A stretch of DNA of 36,106 nt from contig NW_003132889.1 of NCBI RefSeq assembly GCF_000003605.2, forward strand, positions 2,154 to 38,259, given 5' to 3'. Source of the DNA: Saccoglossus kowalevskii. Its lineage: Eukaryota; Hemichordata; Enteropneusta; Harrimaniidae. Made by a program: the position numbers and the translations under genes. Of the stretch, positions 8,701 through 18,511 are shown in pieces (position 1 is the first letter of the stretch; every line of letters starts with the position of its first letter). The notes under the pieces are model-generated. The model did no database searches. It saw nothing but the letters and a program-made list of their open reading frames with translations, and was not told the origin of the DNA.

Positions 8701-10903
8701 ATCAGGGATCCATAATGTCTAATGTATGTACCAAGTTTGAATTAAATCCATCCATAAACAACTGCGATCCAGTTCCAAAATGCCAGATTTTTGATGATTT
8801 TTTAGTGCAAAAATGGCCACCATTCAGCTATTTTAAATTGGATTGCCAAACTAATATATCGGTATATCTATGAGATGATTTATAATGAATATTTAAAATT
8901 TGAACATAATCAGTCAAATATATGAGGGATATATTGGTAGCACTAGAACCACATTCATGAAAAAAAGATGGTCGCCAGTCAGCCATTTTGAATAATATCT
9001 GCTTGATTTTGATGATATTTCAGTACAAAAATGACCGCCCTTCGGCCATCTTGAATCAGATCGTGATTGATGTGCATATGTACCGGTATATATTATGTAT
9101 GATGTATGTGTGAAGTTTAAATTTAATCCGGTCCAGGCATGTTTAAGATACAGGTCCAGACGCACAAACGCACAGACCCACGATCGTATGGATGCACAGA
9201 GTCCCTGTTCATCCATAAGTCCCTGTTTTCAGACTGCGTCCAAACGGGAACTAAACTAATAATCAGAACAGAGCAATAGACTTGTGGGAAGGGCATGCAA
9301 TATTGCCTGAGCAATCTCACCCCCAATTAGGGCACACCTGGCTGAAATATACCAGCACAGCAATCACAATGTACAGAAAAGATATAAATAGTGTGATAGC
9401 AAAAAATAAAGAAAAAATTCTCAGATGTTGTATTGGACATACCTTTGCTACTTGAAATTAAGTTGAATTGGTTAATGTAAAATGCTAATAGTGAGTTTTT
9501 GACATGTGTAGATATTTTAGCACACAATATGTCATTGAGCAAAATTTCAAGATACCGGTATATTTGTTCAATAGGAAACAATAGTAAAATGCTCTAAAAC
9601 AGACAAACATGCTATTTTCACTGTATTTTATTGATGGATTTTTCCTAGTAATGTAAGCTCAAATTTTTATTTACATTTTCTTCATCCTTGTATCAAATAT
9701 GTAACAATAAAAAAATGAAAATATTTTCACTTTTGTGTAGCGTTAAGAGTTGATACCTAAAAGAGACTGAATAGAGTTCAATATTTTAAGTAATTCTCTA
9801 AATAAATACGAGTTTAATTTTATAACAGGTCATAAAAAATGTATAAAAACAATTGACAGAAAAAAAAGTAAAATATGAATATCCTTCTGAATAAATATAA
9901 TGTACACAATTTTTAGTGGTCAACTTTTAAATGTACACATTTTGAAAAATATCACTTTAATTTAACAAGATTTAAGCCAAGTTGAAGTGTATGACATGTT
10001 CAGTGTACTATCATTATTATGTATTCATGCCATTAGGATACAAATAAAAAAATGAAATGGAGTCACCAGGCAATTTTTTTTTTAAGATACAAGAAGTTCA
10101 AATTGCCATGGAAAATGGTTAAAATTTGTTTCTATGGTGACATTTTTTCGTTGTATCAAAGAATTTTGTTTGGTGACATGGCAGGTAAAAATCATATATA
10201 ATTTAGTGAGATAATTTTCTACATTATATACAATGGAAAGTTCTCTCCCATATTGCATTGCATATATGACTTCTGTGGCAAAAATGCACTATGTGTCAGC
10301 ACCAGCACTTGCAATTTGCACATTCAAAATGAAAAAAAAAAAAAGTCAGGAGAGACAACAGTGACATTCAATGTTCGGAACTGTCGCCTGGTACTAAAAA
10401 AAAAGTATTACTTAGTAATAATAACTTTATTACACAACTGCACCATCAGTGGGTGCTGTATGGTAAGGATACAGATCAGAAACTAGTAGATTACAGATTA
10501 GTAACTTACTCTCCGCGGGAGTTGTCAAATTGTGCCCAACTCGTTTGTTCAATATATTTCTTCTTGGCGATTTCTGAGCATTGTTTTCTATTGAATATGA
10601 AAACATCGGCGGATCATTCCAACCTCTGTCCGGGTTTCCTGAAATTTTAGAACATATAGCGTACGTTAGTGTCATGCCCGGAGTCGACGATCCCTATGAC
10701 TGTGATGAATCACTGTTAACACGTCATCATGGTCGGAAGCGAATGCTCACTCGGGACAAGAGTATGCACAACACAAAAACGATTCAGTAAATCGAAAATG
10801 AACGAATCAGAAAATATCAGCAAATTTTTAACTTCTTATTACGTATTACTAAAATTACAAATAATCATAATGAATGATTTTACTCACCCGGCTTCGTCGC
10901 CAT
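5640..10903 (-). CDS. SRA1: SRA1 / SRAP, complete gene, six coding exons
   Basis: Joining 10903-10888, 10638-10510, 7603-7362, 7182-7074, 6581-6511 and 5762-5640 gives 690 nt: 229 codons plus TGA. Intron phases are 1, 1, 0, 1 and 0, and all are consistent across junctions. The N-terminus has the family hallmark KPGNPDRGWNDPP and SPRRNILNKRV. The middle is a Pro/Ser/Gln-rich linker (about residues 65-90). The C-terminal part (about 115-205) is the SRA1 helical domain, with VADDINKKLNILSDMW, NDIHIAMMVDHVSE and VSQWIVGVKRLI. Length is close to the vertebrate protein (about 220-236 residues). In mammals SRA1 acts both as a non-coding RNA coactivator and as a protein that modulates nuclear-receptor transcription. 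That role is family knowledge, not shown here. The gene diverges from STIM across a 505-bp shared upstream region. Notable features are a GC-AG intron 4 and an amplified exon 5 donor. Confidence 0.96.
5973..6512 (-). repeat. 31-bp minisatellite of duplicated SRA1 exon 5 donor
   Basis: Seventeen tandem units were counted by eye: sixteen of 31 bp and one of 44 bp with an internal duplication at 6159-6202. Read on the SRA1 strand, each unit is TGATCATGTGTCTGAG (a one-base variant of the last 16 bases of exon 5) followed by GTAAGTCATGTGATG (intron-like). The array directly touches exon 5, so its origin from that junction is visible. Fifteen internal unit boundaries keep AG|GTAAGT or AG|GTAAGC. 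The farthest one (near 6003) has decayed to ATAAGT. Because 31 is not a multiple of 3, use of a downstream donor would shift frame or hit the TGA inside the unit. Confidence 0.95.
6511..6581 (-). CDS. SRA1: SRA1 exon 5, with amplified donor downstream
   Basis: The acceptor ATATTTTAG ends at 6582. The exon encodes ALSRSEYDKANDIHIAMMVD and HVSE, matching the vertebrate DIH..LMVDHV.E block. The donor is GAG|GTGAGT (6510 downward). The last 16 exon bases plus the first 15 intron bases form the founding copy of the 31-bp minisatellite at 5973-6512. Confidence 0.95.
6582..7073 (-). other. SRA1 intron 4, GC-AG type
   Basis: The 5' end is GCAAGTC after exonic CAAG and the 3' end is ATATTTTAG. The exonic AG and intronic AAGT around the C give the strong U1 pairing expected of authentic GC donors. 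Both flanking exons are in phase 1 and join to QLSQALSRSEYD, in line with the family. No other feature is seen inside. Confidence 0.88.
7074..7182 (-). CDS. SRA1: SRA1 exon 4
   Basis: The acceptor is CTGTTTTCCAG at 7193-7183. The exon encodes SKVADDINKKLNILSDMW and onwards to TYQLSQ, aligning with the SRA1-domain helix that in vertebrates reads DDI..RL..L...W. The 3' boundary is CAAG|GCAAGT, a GC donor (7073-7072). No GT alternative nearby keeps the frame and the homology. Confidence 0.93.
7362..7603 (-). CDS. SRA1: SRA1 exon 3
   Basis: The acceptor is an eight-T tract followed by AG (7605-7604) and the donor is AAG|GTGAATG at 7361. It encodes residues 49-129: a Pro/Ser/Gln-rich linker, then an acidic stretch and the start of the helical domain (EDCLIKFREVLSKCQEFIK). 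A 12-bp coding tandem repeat at about 7485-7530 makes the QPSI/QPSV/QPSV/QPSS series, so linker length is probably variable. Confidence 0.92.
7604..8390. other. SRA1 intron 2, exon-3 side
   Basis: Intronic and AT-rich, with a TTTTATTGTA triplication near 7668-7692 and a short (TA)n near 7757-7771. No exon or RNA gene is recognised. Confidence 0.6.
8391..9252 (-). mobile_element. Hairpin-ended repeat, copy A, in SRA1 intron 2
   Basis: It begins AACAAGCCATGCATGGCAC then AGTCCCCGTT (8411-8420), which is the reverse complement of the far end of copy B (34681-34711). It ends near 9252 with the hairpin region (AAGTCCCTGTTTTCAGAC at about 9211 and AAACGGGAACT ending 9252) beside a CAGACGCACAAACGCACAG tract. 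Inside are about five spaced units with AAAATGGCC...GGCCATTTT-like palindromes (near 8500, 8648, 8812, 8965, 9030). No coding capacity. It lies in the sense orientation within the intron. Confidence 0.75.
9253..10509. other. SRA1 intron 2, exon-2 side
   Basis: AT-rich intronic DNA with TACCGGTA at 9553-9560 and several A/T runs. Short inverted GTCACC/GGTGAC words lie around 10055-10145. No gene feature is supported. Confidence 0.55.
10510..10638 (-). CDS. SRA1: SRA1 exon 2
   Basis: The acceptor TTTCAG ends at 10639 and the donor is A|GTAAGT at 10509. The exon encodes residues 5/6-48, including RGWNDPPMFSYSIENNAQ and SPRRNILNKRV, the most conserved N-terminal block of the family. It enters and leaves in phase 1. 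Confidence 0.96.
10888..10903 (-). CDS. SRA1: SRA1 exon 1 (coding part)
   Basis: Sixteen coding bases, ATGGCGACGAAGCCGG (M A T K P plus one base), are followed by a consensus GTGAGT donor at 10887-10882. The exon ends in phase 1. Joined to exon 2 it gives KPGN followed by PDRGWNDPP, matching the conserved SRA1 N-terminus, which confirms this very short coding exon and its ATG. Confidence 0.93.
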
Positions 10904-11408
10904 GTTTTTAAAACATAAATCAGGTGATAGTGATCATGTGACAGAGTTTGACCAATCATTGAACGCCAAATCTTCACTCCTGTGACTCAAAATTTTAGTT
11001 GCTCTCATTGACTGTGGCTTTTCAATCTACTTGATGGCACCCCTTCAAGTTGTAAAATAATTTCTCATTTTGTCAAGCTGTTATCCGGACAATATTAACA
11101 TTTAAAATATTTTAAACGAAATATGTATTTTCGAATTATATTTATCTGTGAATTTATTTTAATTTCTAGTTTTGTTTCACTGTTGTGCAGGATTTGCTGT
11201 TCAGAGAGAGAGGGAGTGAGAGAGAAATTTCCCAATAACCTCCTTCTGGCCGCGTTATACGCCCGCCTTGTTCGTTCTCTGTTCAGTGTTGTTTATTGTG
11301 TACGTTTGGGAGCTGCCGTCTGGTGTTTTACGAAATCAACTTCGTCGTCACATGCTACAATGTGTTGGTATAACTAATTCATTTGGATATCATCTATGAT
11401 TTGGGGAT
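10904..11408. promoter_or_regulatory. Shared divergent upstream region of SRA1 and STIM
   Basis: 505 bp separate the two start codons, which face away from each other, so promoters and both 5' UTRs must lie here or overlap. Visible elements are a CCAAT box (10952-10956, ACCAATCA), an E-box-like TCATGTGAC (10934-10942), a GAGA-type run (about 11203-11227) and a GC-richer CpG-containing segment at 11245-11340. No TATA box is convincing. The 84-codon open frame at 11123-11377 lies in the presumed STIM 5' UTR and shows no motif. Confidence 0.65.
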
Positions 11409-11521
11409 ATGTTTGGACTTTCACATTATCTTCATCCCACGAACTGGACAGGCCTTTTCCCTGTTGTTGTCATTATTGTCGCAACTTCGTGGATCATATC
11501 AGCTGGCCAGCACGTCCCTGA
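11396..11521 (+). other. uORF overlapping the STIM start
   Basis: An ATG at 11396, 13 bases before the STIM ATG and in another frame, opens a 41-codon frame that ends at TGA 11519-11521, inside STIM exon 1. If the mRNA starts upstream of 11396, this uORF would compete with STIM initiation. The peptide has no recognised similarity. Confidence 0.45.
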
Positions 11522-11577
11522 GCAGCCACATCCGTTAACAAAATCCAGAAAACAAACTACTGCTTTAACAGTGCCAG
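11409..11577 (+). CDS. STIM: STIM exon 1 (signal peptide)
   Basis: The ATG at 11409 is the first in its frame after a TGA at 11397-11399. The first 34 residues are a signal-peptide-like leader with hydrophobic core LFPVVVIIVATSWIISAG (residues 16-33), followed by a polar, Pro-containing stretch. The exon ends at a perfect CAG|GTATGT donor (11578) in phase 1, and the next recognised STIM exon starts with the two bases needed to complete that codon. In vertebrate STIM genes the first exon likewise carries only the leader and a short variable stretch. The leader itself is not conserved, so identity rests on position, phase, signal peptide and the downstream EF-hand exon. A further small exon between the two cannot be excluded. 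Confidence 0.78.
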
Positions 11578-12380
11578 GTATGTATTCGATATTTCTGCTC
11601 AGTCGATATATACAAGTTGTTAAAATAACAGCAATTACTGCCGATCGTTTTCCGTTTGTTCAATTTCCTTGAAATTGCGGAGGTCAGGGAATGTCACTTT
11701 AGTGTGGCACGAGGTGGAAGATATAATAAACTTGCCTCATGTGTCTTTTTATATGCGAATATGTGGAAATTAATAGTAGGTTTGTTATTTCTGTGTCTTG
11801 TTGGTCTGTTTGTCATTTCCAAATCGTACATAAGCAGGTTTCAACGAGTTGATCTTATCGTAGACTAAATTATTTATTCTGACCCTTCTTCCATGTGAAA
11901 CTGTCAGCAGTGTGTAGTCTGATACTTTTTCGAAGTAAGCTTATTAATAAATTAATGATTACAAATATGTTGGTCTGTAAAATCGAGTGATGCAGGTCAT
12001 GTCGCATTGTTTGTTGATACATAGCAATGACCGATAATAACTCGCCAATCTGACGTCATGGGTGAAGCAGGTCATTGAACACTAACAATACCCATCCTCC
12101 AATACCTGTGTGAGAGTCAATCATCTGAAAAGACGCAGTCCCTCCAGTGTGAGGTCAAAATATAACGTTAAATGTCAGCATTAAATATCACTTTTTCTTT
12201 TCACAATTTACTTGTCATATAAGGAGTTTATTAGCTTTATTTGGACTGAGCCTGTCATTGCTTGTACTAGTGTTAAAGCAACAAATGTTTCAATGACTAT
12301 CAATGTTGTATTCTTTCTCAGTATTGTACAATTATTAAGATCAGTTCTATGTTCAATAGTACTTTCTTTCACTTCCTCAA
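11578..12380. other. STIM intron 1, 5' part
   Basis: Intronic sequence with a full TGACGTCA-type (CRE-like) octamer at about 12051 and no exon-like signature. The open frames here lack motifs. Confidence 0.5.
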
Positions 12381-14210
12381 ACCACACTGCGTTGCACCCA
12401 TGAACCACACTGTGTCACCATGAACCGCACTGTGTCATCCTTGAACCGTACTTTGTCACCAATGAACCGCACTGTGTCACCCTTGAACCACACTGTGTCA
12501 CCCATGAACAGCACTGTGTCATCCTTGAACCGCACTTTGTCACCCATGAACCGCACTGTGTCACCCATGAACTACACTGCGTCATCCTTGAACCGTNNNN
12601 NNNNNNNNNNNNNNNNNNNNNNNNNNNNNNNNNNNNNNNNNNNNNNNNNNNNNNNNNNNNNNNNNNNNNNNNNNNNNNNNNNNNNNNNNNNNNNNNNNNN
12701 NNNNNNNNNNNNNNNNNNNNNNNNNNNNNNNNNNNNNNNNNNNNNNNNNNNNNNNNNNNNNNNNNNNNNNNNNNNNNNNNNNNNNNNNNNNNNNNNNNNN
12801 NNNNNNNNNNNNNNNNNNNNNNNNNNNNNNNNNNNNNNNNNNNNNNNNNNNNNNNNNNNNNNNNNNNNNNNNNNNNNNNNNNNNNNNNNNNNNNNNNNNN
12901 NNNNNNNNNNNNNNNNNNNNNNNNNNNNNNNNNNNNNNNNNNNNNNNNNNNNNNNNNNNNNNNNNNNNNNNNNNNNNNNNNNNNNNNNNNNNNNNNNNNN
13001 NNNNNNNNNNNNNNNNNNNNNNNNNNNNNNNNNNNNNNNNNNNNNNNNNNNNNNNNNNNNNNNNNNNNNNNNNNNNNNNNNNNNNNNNNNNNNNNNNNNN
13101 NNNNNNNNNNNNNNNNNNNNNNNNNNNNNNNNNNNNNNNNNNNNNNNNNNNNNNNNNNNNNNNNNNNNNNNNNNNNNNNNNNNNNNNNNNNNNNNNNNNN
13201 NNNNNNNNNNNNNNNNNNNNNNNNNNNNNNNNNNNNNNNNNNNNNNNNNNNNNNNNNNNNNNNNNNNNNNNNNNNNNNNNNNNNNNNNNNNNNNNNNNNN
13301 NNNNNNNNNNNNNNNNNNNNNNNNNNNNNNNNNNNNNNNNNNNNNNNNNNNNNNNNNNNNNNNNNNNNNNNNNNNNNNNNNNNNNNNNNNNNNNNNNNNN
13401 NNNNNNNNNNNNNNNNNNNNNNNNNNNNNNNNNNNNNNNNNNNNNNNNNNNNNNNNNNNNNNNNNNNNNNNNNNNNNNNNNNNNNNNNNNNNNNNNNNNN
13501 NNNNNNNNNNNNNNNNNNNNNNNNNNNNNNNNNNNNNNNNNNNNNNNNNNNNNNNNNNNNNNNNNNNNNNNNNNNNNNGTGTCACCCATGAACCGCACTG
13601 TGTCACCCATGAACCGCACTGCGTCACCCATGAACCACAGTCATCCTTGAACCGCACTGTCACCCATGAACCGCACTGTGTCACCCATGAACCGCACTGT
13701 GTCACCCATGAACCGCACTGTGTCACCCATGAACTGCACTGTGTCACCCTTCAACCGCACTGTCATCCTTGAACCGCACTGTGTCACCCATGAACCGCAC
13801 TGTCATCCTTGAACCGCACTGCGTCACCCATGAACCACAGTGTCACACATGAACCGCACTGTGTCACCCATGAACCACACTGTGTCACCCATGAACCGCA
13901 CTGTGTCACCCATGAACCGCACTGTCACCCATGAACCGCACTGCGTCACCCATGAACCACAGTGTCACACATGAACCGCGCTGTCACCCATGAACCGCAC
14001 TGTCACCCATGAACCGCACTGTCACCCATGAACCGCACTGTCACCCATGAACCGCACTGTGTCACCCTTGAACCCGCACTGTGTCACCCTTGAACCGCAC
14101 TGTGTCACCCATGAACCGCACTATGTCACCCATGAACCACACTGTGTCACCCATGAACCACACTGTGTCACCCATGAACCGCACTGTGTCATCCCTGAAC
14201 CACACTTTGT
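12381..14210 (+). repeat. 21-bp minisatellite in STIM intron 1 (with assembly gap)
   Basis: Tandem units are close to ATGAACCGCACTGTGTCACC plus C (21 bp), with variants: ATCCTTGAACC, ACCACACTG, and a shorter 19-bp form lacking one GT (for example 13981-14045). Because 21 is a multiple of 3, long frames encoding MNRTVSP heptads or their antisense appear, but these are by-products of the repeat. The array is broken by 982 Ns, so its true size is unknown. Confidence 0.95.
12597..13578. other. Assembly gap (982 N)
   Basis: The run of N lies entirely inside the 21-bp minisatellite, as expected when short-read or Sanger assembly collapses on tandem repeats. The gap length may be nominal. Confidence 0.99.
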
Positions 14211-16198
14211 TGGGCAGGATATTAAAACATCTCGTCACTGAAATTATTAACTGTCTCTTTCCTGTTTTGAGTCTTGTAAACTCACTTAATTAGTAAAAAA
14301 AAAGGAGACTGAGTTAGCAATATGTTTAATTTTTTGGTGTTCTACATGCATTCTGTGTATTTCCTTCACTGTTTTTTTTACTTTACCTGATTATCATTAG
14401 AAGAGGGGAAAATGTCTGTCCTCAACATTGCTGTTGATCATCTGCGAACTTGGAAATCTGATCAATAATTGTAAAATGTCCACCAAGTTCAATTTTGGTG
14501 TGGCTAGCATGTATGAATAATTTTCAAGTTATGGGTCAAAATTAGCTAAAATAAAATGTTTTTTAGACTTAGAAATAAGTGCACAGAATGTATGCATTCT
14601 CATGGGAACTCACTATTAGTAATTCTGCTACCTAAAATGTATCAATTCACTCTAATCAGGCTGAGGCCATTGCTGGCTATTTGTATTCAAAGCCTCACTT
14701 TCGCATTGATGAAACGTATCAGTGGTGTATCTGATCGTTGCATGGGACCTAAAAATAAATCTTGGAATGCAAATTAGTCAACAATGACCACCACATGATA
14801 GTAGCATTTTGCAGTGAATTTGTTACATTCCCTGCCAAAACACTGGTCAGTATTTTTACCTCCAAGGTTTGCTGTATTTGGGAACATTTATACATGTATA
14901 ATTCATTTATATGTTTGACTAAGGGACCCTGAGATTAATACAGTACATATAGTATCAAGTGATGAACATGGATATTAATTTTTTTTTTATGTTACTATGA
15001 TAACCTCATTGTTTTCATTTTTGGTCAGAATTGTTTCCTCCTAAATTTTTGACACTATTTTCCGCACAAAACTTTAGGATATATTATTGTTTTTTTTTCT
15101 GTACTTTCATTTTCACTTTTGCTCAGCAAAAAAAATCATTAGTCAGTATTTATTAATTCTGAATTTTTATTTGTTATTTAATATCTAAATGGGCAATGTT
15201 GTTATGGTTATGCTATGTTCTCTGTGGGAGGCTTAAATGTATGCTAAATAATACAGCAGTCAGAATAATAAGCCAATAAGGTGGAGCAAAATCTGTCTGT
15301 TACTAAATTCAGAAATAAATAGGTGACACACTGGGTATAATACTAATATATATATTTTCATTGGACATATATTTACAAGATATTGATGTGAAAATACAAT
15401 ATTATGTTATTCTACTTAACACCCAACTCACTTTTTTATTTTCAAAAGCATTAAAAACTGGTAAGGTGCCCATAAATATTTATAAATTGTGAATTCCAAT
15501 CAATGTCAACTACTCGTTGCCATAGGAAATCTATCTGACCTCACCTAATAATGTTGCCATAATTTCAATTTTTTAAAGTACATGTACATAAGAGTAACCA
15601 TGTGCCTTGTCTGAACCAATCAGTACTAGTACATGTGTATATATATTGTAAATCACAATAGTTTATTTATCACTATTTATTTATAGTGATCTTTAGCAGT
15701 GTATTAAAAGACACCGACAACATATTGTATGTTTGTACTATTAATATTTTACAAATTGATACTATGAGTAATCTTTGCTAATTCAGCAATATTTAGATCC
15801 TGAAGGCTACACAAATTCAATTTAACATTTTGGACACCATATATCAGTAGGTTGTAATAAGATTTAACCTAACCTAACCTCATAGTCATTTGTTTGCAAT
15901 TGCACAGGAGGGAACAGCTGTTAACACAGCTGAGAAACACCCAAACTTGTAATATGCAAATCGTTTTACCAGTACAGTGACCAGGAAAGTATATCTGTTA
16001 GTTTAATGGTTATATAACCACAACAGTGCAAATTCAAAAAATGTCTCATCGTCAGTCCTTTTTTTTTTTTCTTAAGAATTATGTCTCTGGATATACTTGC
16101 ATTGATTGTAATGTTGGAAATGGCATACTGAAATGATTAGTTATGAATATATTAGTAAATCTTCCACATGGACATTGAATACAGTGACATTTTGAGTG
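14211..16198. other. STIM intron 1, no feature
   Basis: AT-rich intronic DNA. Only simple features are seen: poly-T runs near 14371, 14971 and 15091, a (TA)n near 15343, and TAACCTAACCTAACC at about 15865-15879. No exon is recognised. Confidence 0.5.
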
Positions 16199-16340
16199 CT
16201 TAGCCCAAGCTAAGTGTTCAAGACATTGTTAGCCCATGCTAAAGGTCTAGACTAGCTGGGTCTTTAGCTTGTGCATATTGTTTCTTAGCTCATACCGGTA
16301 CTAAGCATTCATGCATGTTTTCTTAACGCATGCTATGAAG
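16199..16340. repeat. Array of TTAGC palindromes
   Basis: Five spaced variants of an inverted repeat occur at intervals of roughly 20-40 bases: CTTAGCCCAAGCTAAG (16199), TTAGCCCATGCTAA (16229), TTTAGCTTGTGCAT (16263), a CTTAGC...CTAAG pair around TACCGGTA (16284-16305), and CTTAACGCATGCTATGAAG (16322). It looks like a decayed tandem repeat with a palindromic unit. Confidence 0.6.
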
Positions 16341-17116
16341 CTATGCATATACACAACTAGTATTGTAAATTAATGTAGCTGAGGTCATTCACTGTTTATT
16401 CATGAGTCCCACTGAGAGGCATAGAGATACATGTAGATAATCTATTGTACTGGATACTCCATACATACTATCCAAGAAACAACACACAATTTTGTCGGTA
16501 CATGTACCAGTAGATTTCCATAAATATCACAAGCTGCAGACTGTTGTTGCTATCAATCTAGAATCAGTCTACTGCTAGAAACATTCTAACCCACGAATGT
16601 CTACAGCTGGAAACTTACATCTAATATAAATTGTTGACCAAAACTGGGAAGCCTGTCTCCAAATTTCTGCCTCTTTTGATGAGGGTGATAAGGGTTTTCA
16701 CTAAGTTCAAAGGTTAATTGTTGTTTAACCTGTTGCATTGATTACCTTGTGTACTAATTATAGTGGCAGTACTGCTTGTAATTTTTGCATAGTTATTGGG
16801 CGTGGGTATTGTCAACAATATTTCTCTACAGTTATAGGTTATAATGTAAACCAGAATATGCTGCAAGTATCTAAGCCTCAGGCTGTGATCTGTTAACTGT
16901 TTTAACATGGCATTTATCGACATACATGTTAGTTTCTAGAGCAAATATGGTATAAATGTATGTTCAGAATGTGATTAATCTGTTACATTTCACCACCTGT
17001 TGTTACTTCTAATTTTAGATGTTTGTATTCTTGACTGAAGAATTGTGCCTCACTAAAAGTTGAAATTTACTTGTTTACACAACTCCCTCTCAAACATTCT
17101 TTTGTCTTCCAGCGCT
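16341..17116. other. STIM intron 1, no feature
   Basis: Intronic, with no coding, RNA or repeat signature beyond single palindromic words such as TACATGTA. Confidence 0.45.
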
Positions 17117-17240
17117 CTTGTTGCGTCATGGACAAAAACAATAGTGCCGGACGGCAGCCTTGTGTGCCAGTCGCTAATTCTGAGTGCCGGACGGCCCCGT
17201 CCACCGCCGTCCAGCGTGGGTAGGACCCTGGACAACAGCA
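17117..17240 (+). mobile_element. Fragment related to the right end of the 18512-19892 element
   Basis: The phrase GTCGCTAATTCTGAGTGCCG, then GACGGCC and CCAGCGTGG, matches GGTCGCTAATTTTGAGTGCC, then GTCAGGCCGACCAGCGTGA at 19779-19818, and the copy at 34018-34060. It is more GC-rich than its surroundings. Only a fragment without termini is visible. Confidence 0.55.
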
Positions 17241-17734
17241 TTTTATCAGAGCGTACTTGCTTGACCCAGCAAAAAACACTGTGTACTGCATTCGGCTTGA
17301 GTCAGTTGGCTCCGAAATATCTCTGGGTTGGCCCTAACTGTATAAAACACAAAAACTAATCTTAATCTCCTGGTGGGAGGAGCAAAAATATGGCTTCCAT
17401 AAAATACTGCTATTTAAACCTAGTACATGTGTACATGTAATTGTGATATTTTTACTAATTGATGCATACAGTAAGTATAGTATAATTGAATGCTTAGTAC
17501 AGATTGCTGTCACTTGACAACACTTAAAACACAAAGATTTGTAATTTGTAAGAATCCCACCTTGAAAAAATTGAAATGAATATAAATTGATCTTGTACAA
17601 TGTATCTGGTTGTGTCATTAGATTAAAAGGAAAGGTATATGAGGGAAAATGTTGTTCATCATTGTTCTAGACTGTTTACATTCAAACTTTATACATACAT
17701 CATGCATCTTGTACGTTCTGTTTTTTTGATTGGA
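17241..17734. other. STIM intron 1, no feature
   Basis: No supported feature was found. Confidence 0.4.
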
Positions 17735-17860
17735 TTAAAAAAAATGTCCGATTGGTGGCCATTTTTTTATTGAATGCAATTCTGGAACCACTGACAGCCA
17801 CATGACTGACATGCTCTGACTGTTTATGCTCAAACTTGATATAATTGTTAAAGGTCGATG
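17735..17860 (+). mobile_element. Orphan unit of the hairpin-ended repeat family
   Basis: A palindrome of the family type, ATGTCCGATTGGTGGCCATT, is followed by a 'TCTGGAACCACTGACAG...CATGCTCTGACTGTTTATGC' phrase (shown abbreviated). This matches the internal unit order of copy B around 34470-34540. Neither terminal hairpin is present, so it is a relic. Confidence 0.55.
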
Positions 17861-18387
17861 GTTGTCACACAGTGTGTTTGAATTTTGTGTAAACAAGCAT
17901 TGTATTTTATACTTGTTGTAATACATATTTTATGGAAATCATATTGAACATGTTGTGTCTCAATGACCATTATCCTTCAAACGTAATAACTCGCAGGGAC
18001 TATGAATGCAATTACTAGTTTTTTTCCTGAATACAAGTCTTCCCACCAATCACTAAGGTGAATCAAATAAGTTTCTGGAATTTCATTGTGACTCCAGTTC
18101 CCTACTAAATCAGTCTTGTTAAATGACTCACTGAAATCCACATGTGGCTGCAGAGTATGAAATATCTTTGCAGTTTGACAGGTCAGTGTTGAAAATAAAA
18201 TGTCAAATTTAGGTCAAAAGTCAGCTTGCTTGTATACACATGTCTAATAATTAACATGCTATATACTGAATATACTGGAACTTCAGACAAGAAGTACCGG
18301 TAACCATTTCAGGTCACTGTATCATCCTTCAGTACAACTTGTGGGTGGACGATACTTGAAAAGTCTGAATGAAATTCATACTGATTT

Positions 18388-18455
18388 ATGACTCCACGTG
18401 CAAAACACACAATAGAGTCTTTGTATTTAGCCTGAATATGTGTATCTATTGTAAT
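18388..18455 (+). mobile_element. Decayed hairpin head like the 25189 element
   Basis: GACTCCACGTGCAAAACACA, then ATAGAGTCTTTGTATTTAGC, lines up with GACTCCCGTGTGCGAAGCAC, then AAGGGAGTCTTTGCAGTTAC at 25189-25230. The tandem core is not recognisable nearby. Confidence 0.5.
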
Positions 18456-18511
18456 CTCTTTGACCCCATCTGAAAAAATCCTGATTTCAAAATGGCAATT
18501 CTTGCTCACTA

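Noticed and set aside
11123-11377. 84-codon frame upstream of STIM
   Set aside because: It falls in the presumed STIM 5' leader, in a different frame from STIM, and has no motif or conserved context.
12420-13772. 450-codon plus-strand frame and the 391- and 349-codon minus-strand frames
   Set aside because: They cross 982 Ns and consist of the 21-bp minisatellite, whose unit is a multiple of three. They exist on both strands and carry no splice or start context.
15865-15881. TAACCTAACCTAACC as an interstitial telomere
   Set aside because: Only three copies of a pentamer, and not the TTAGGG hexamer expected for most animals. It is too short to interpret.
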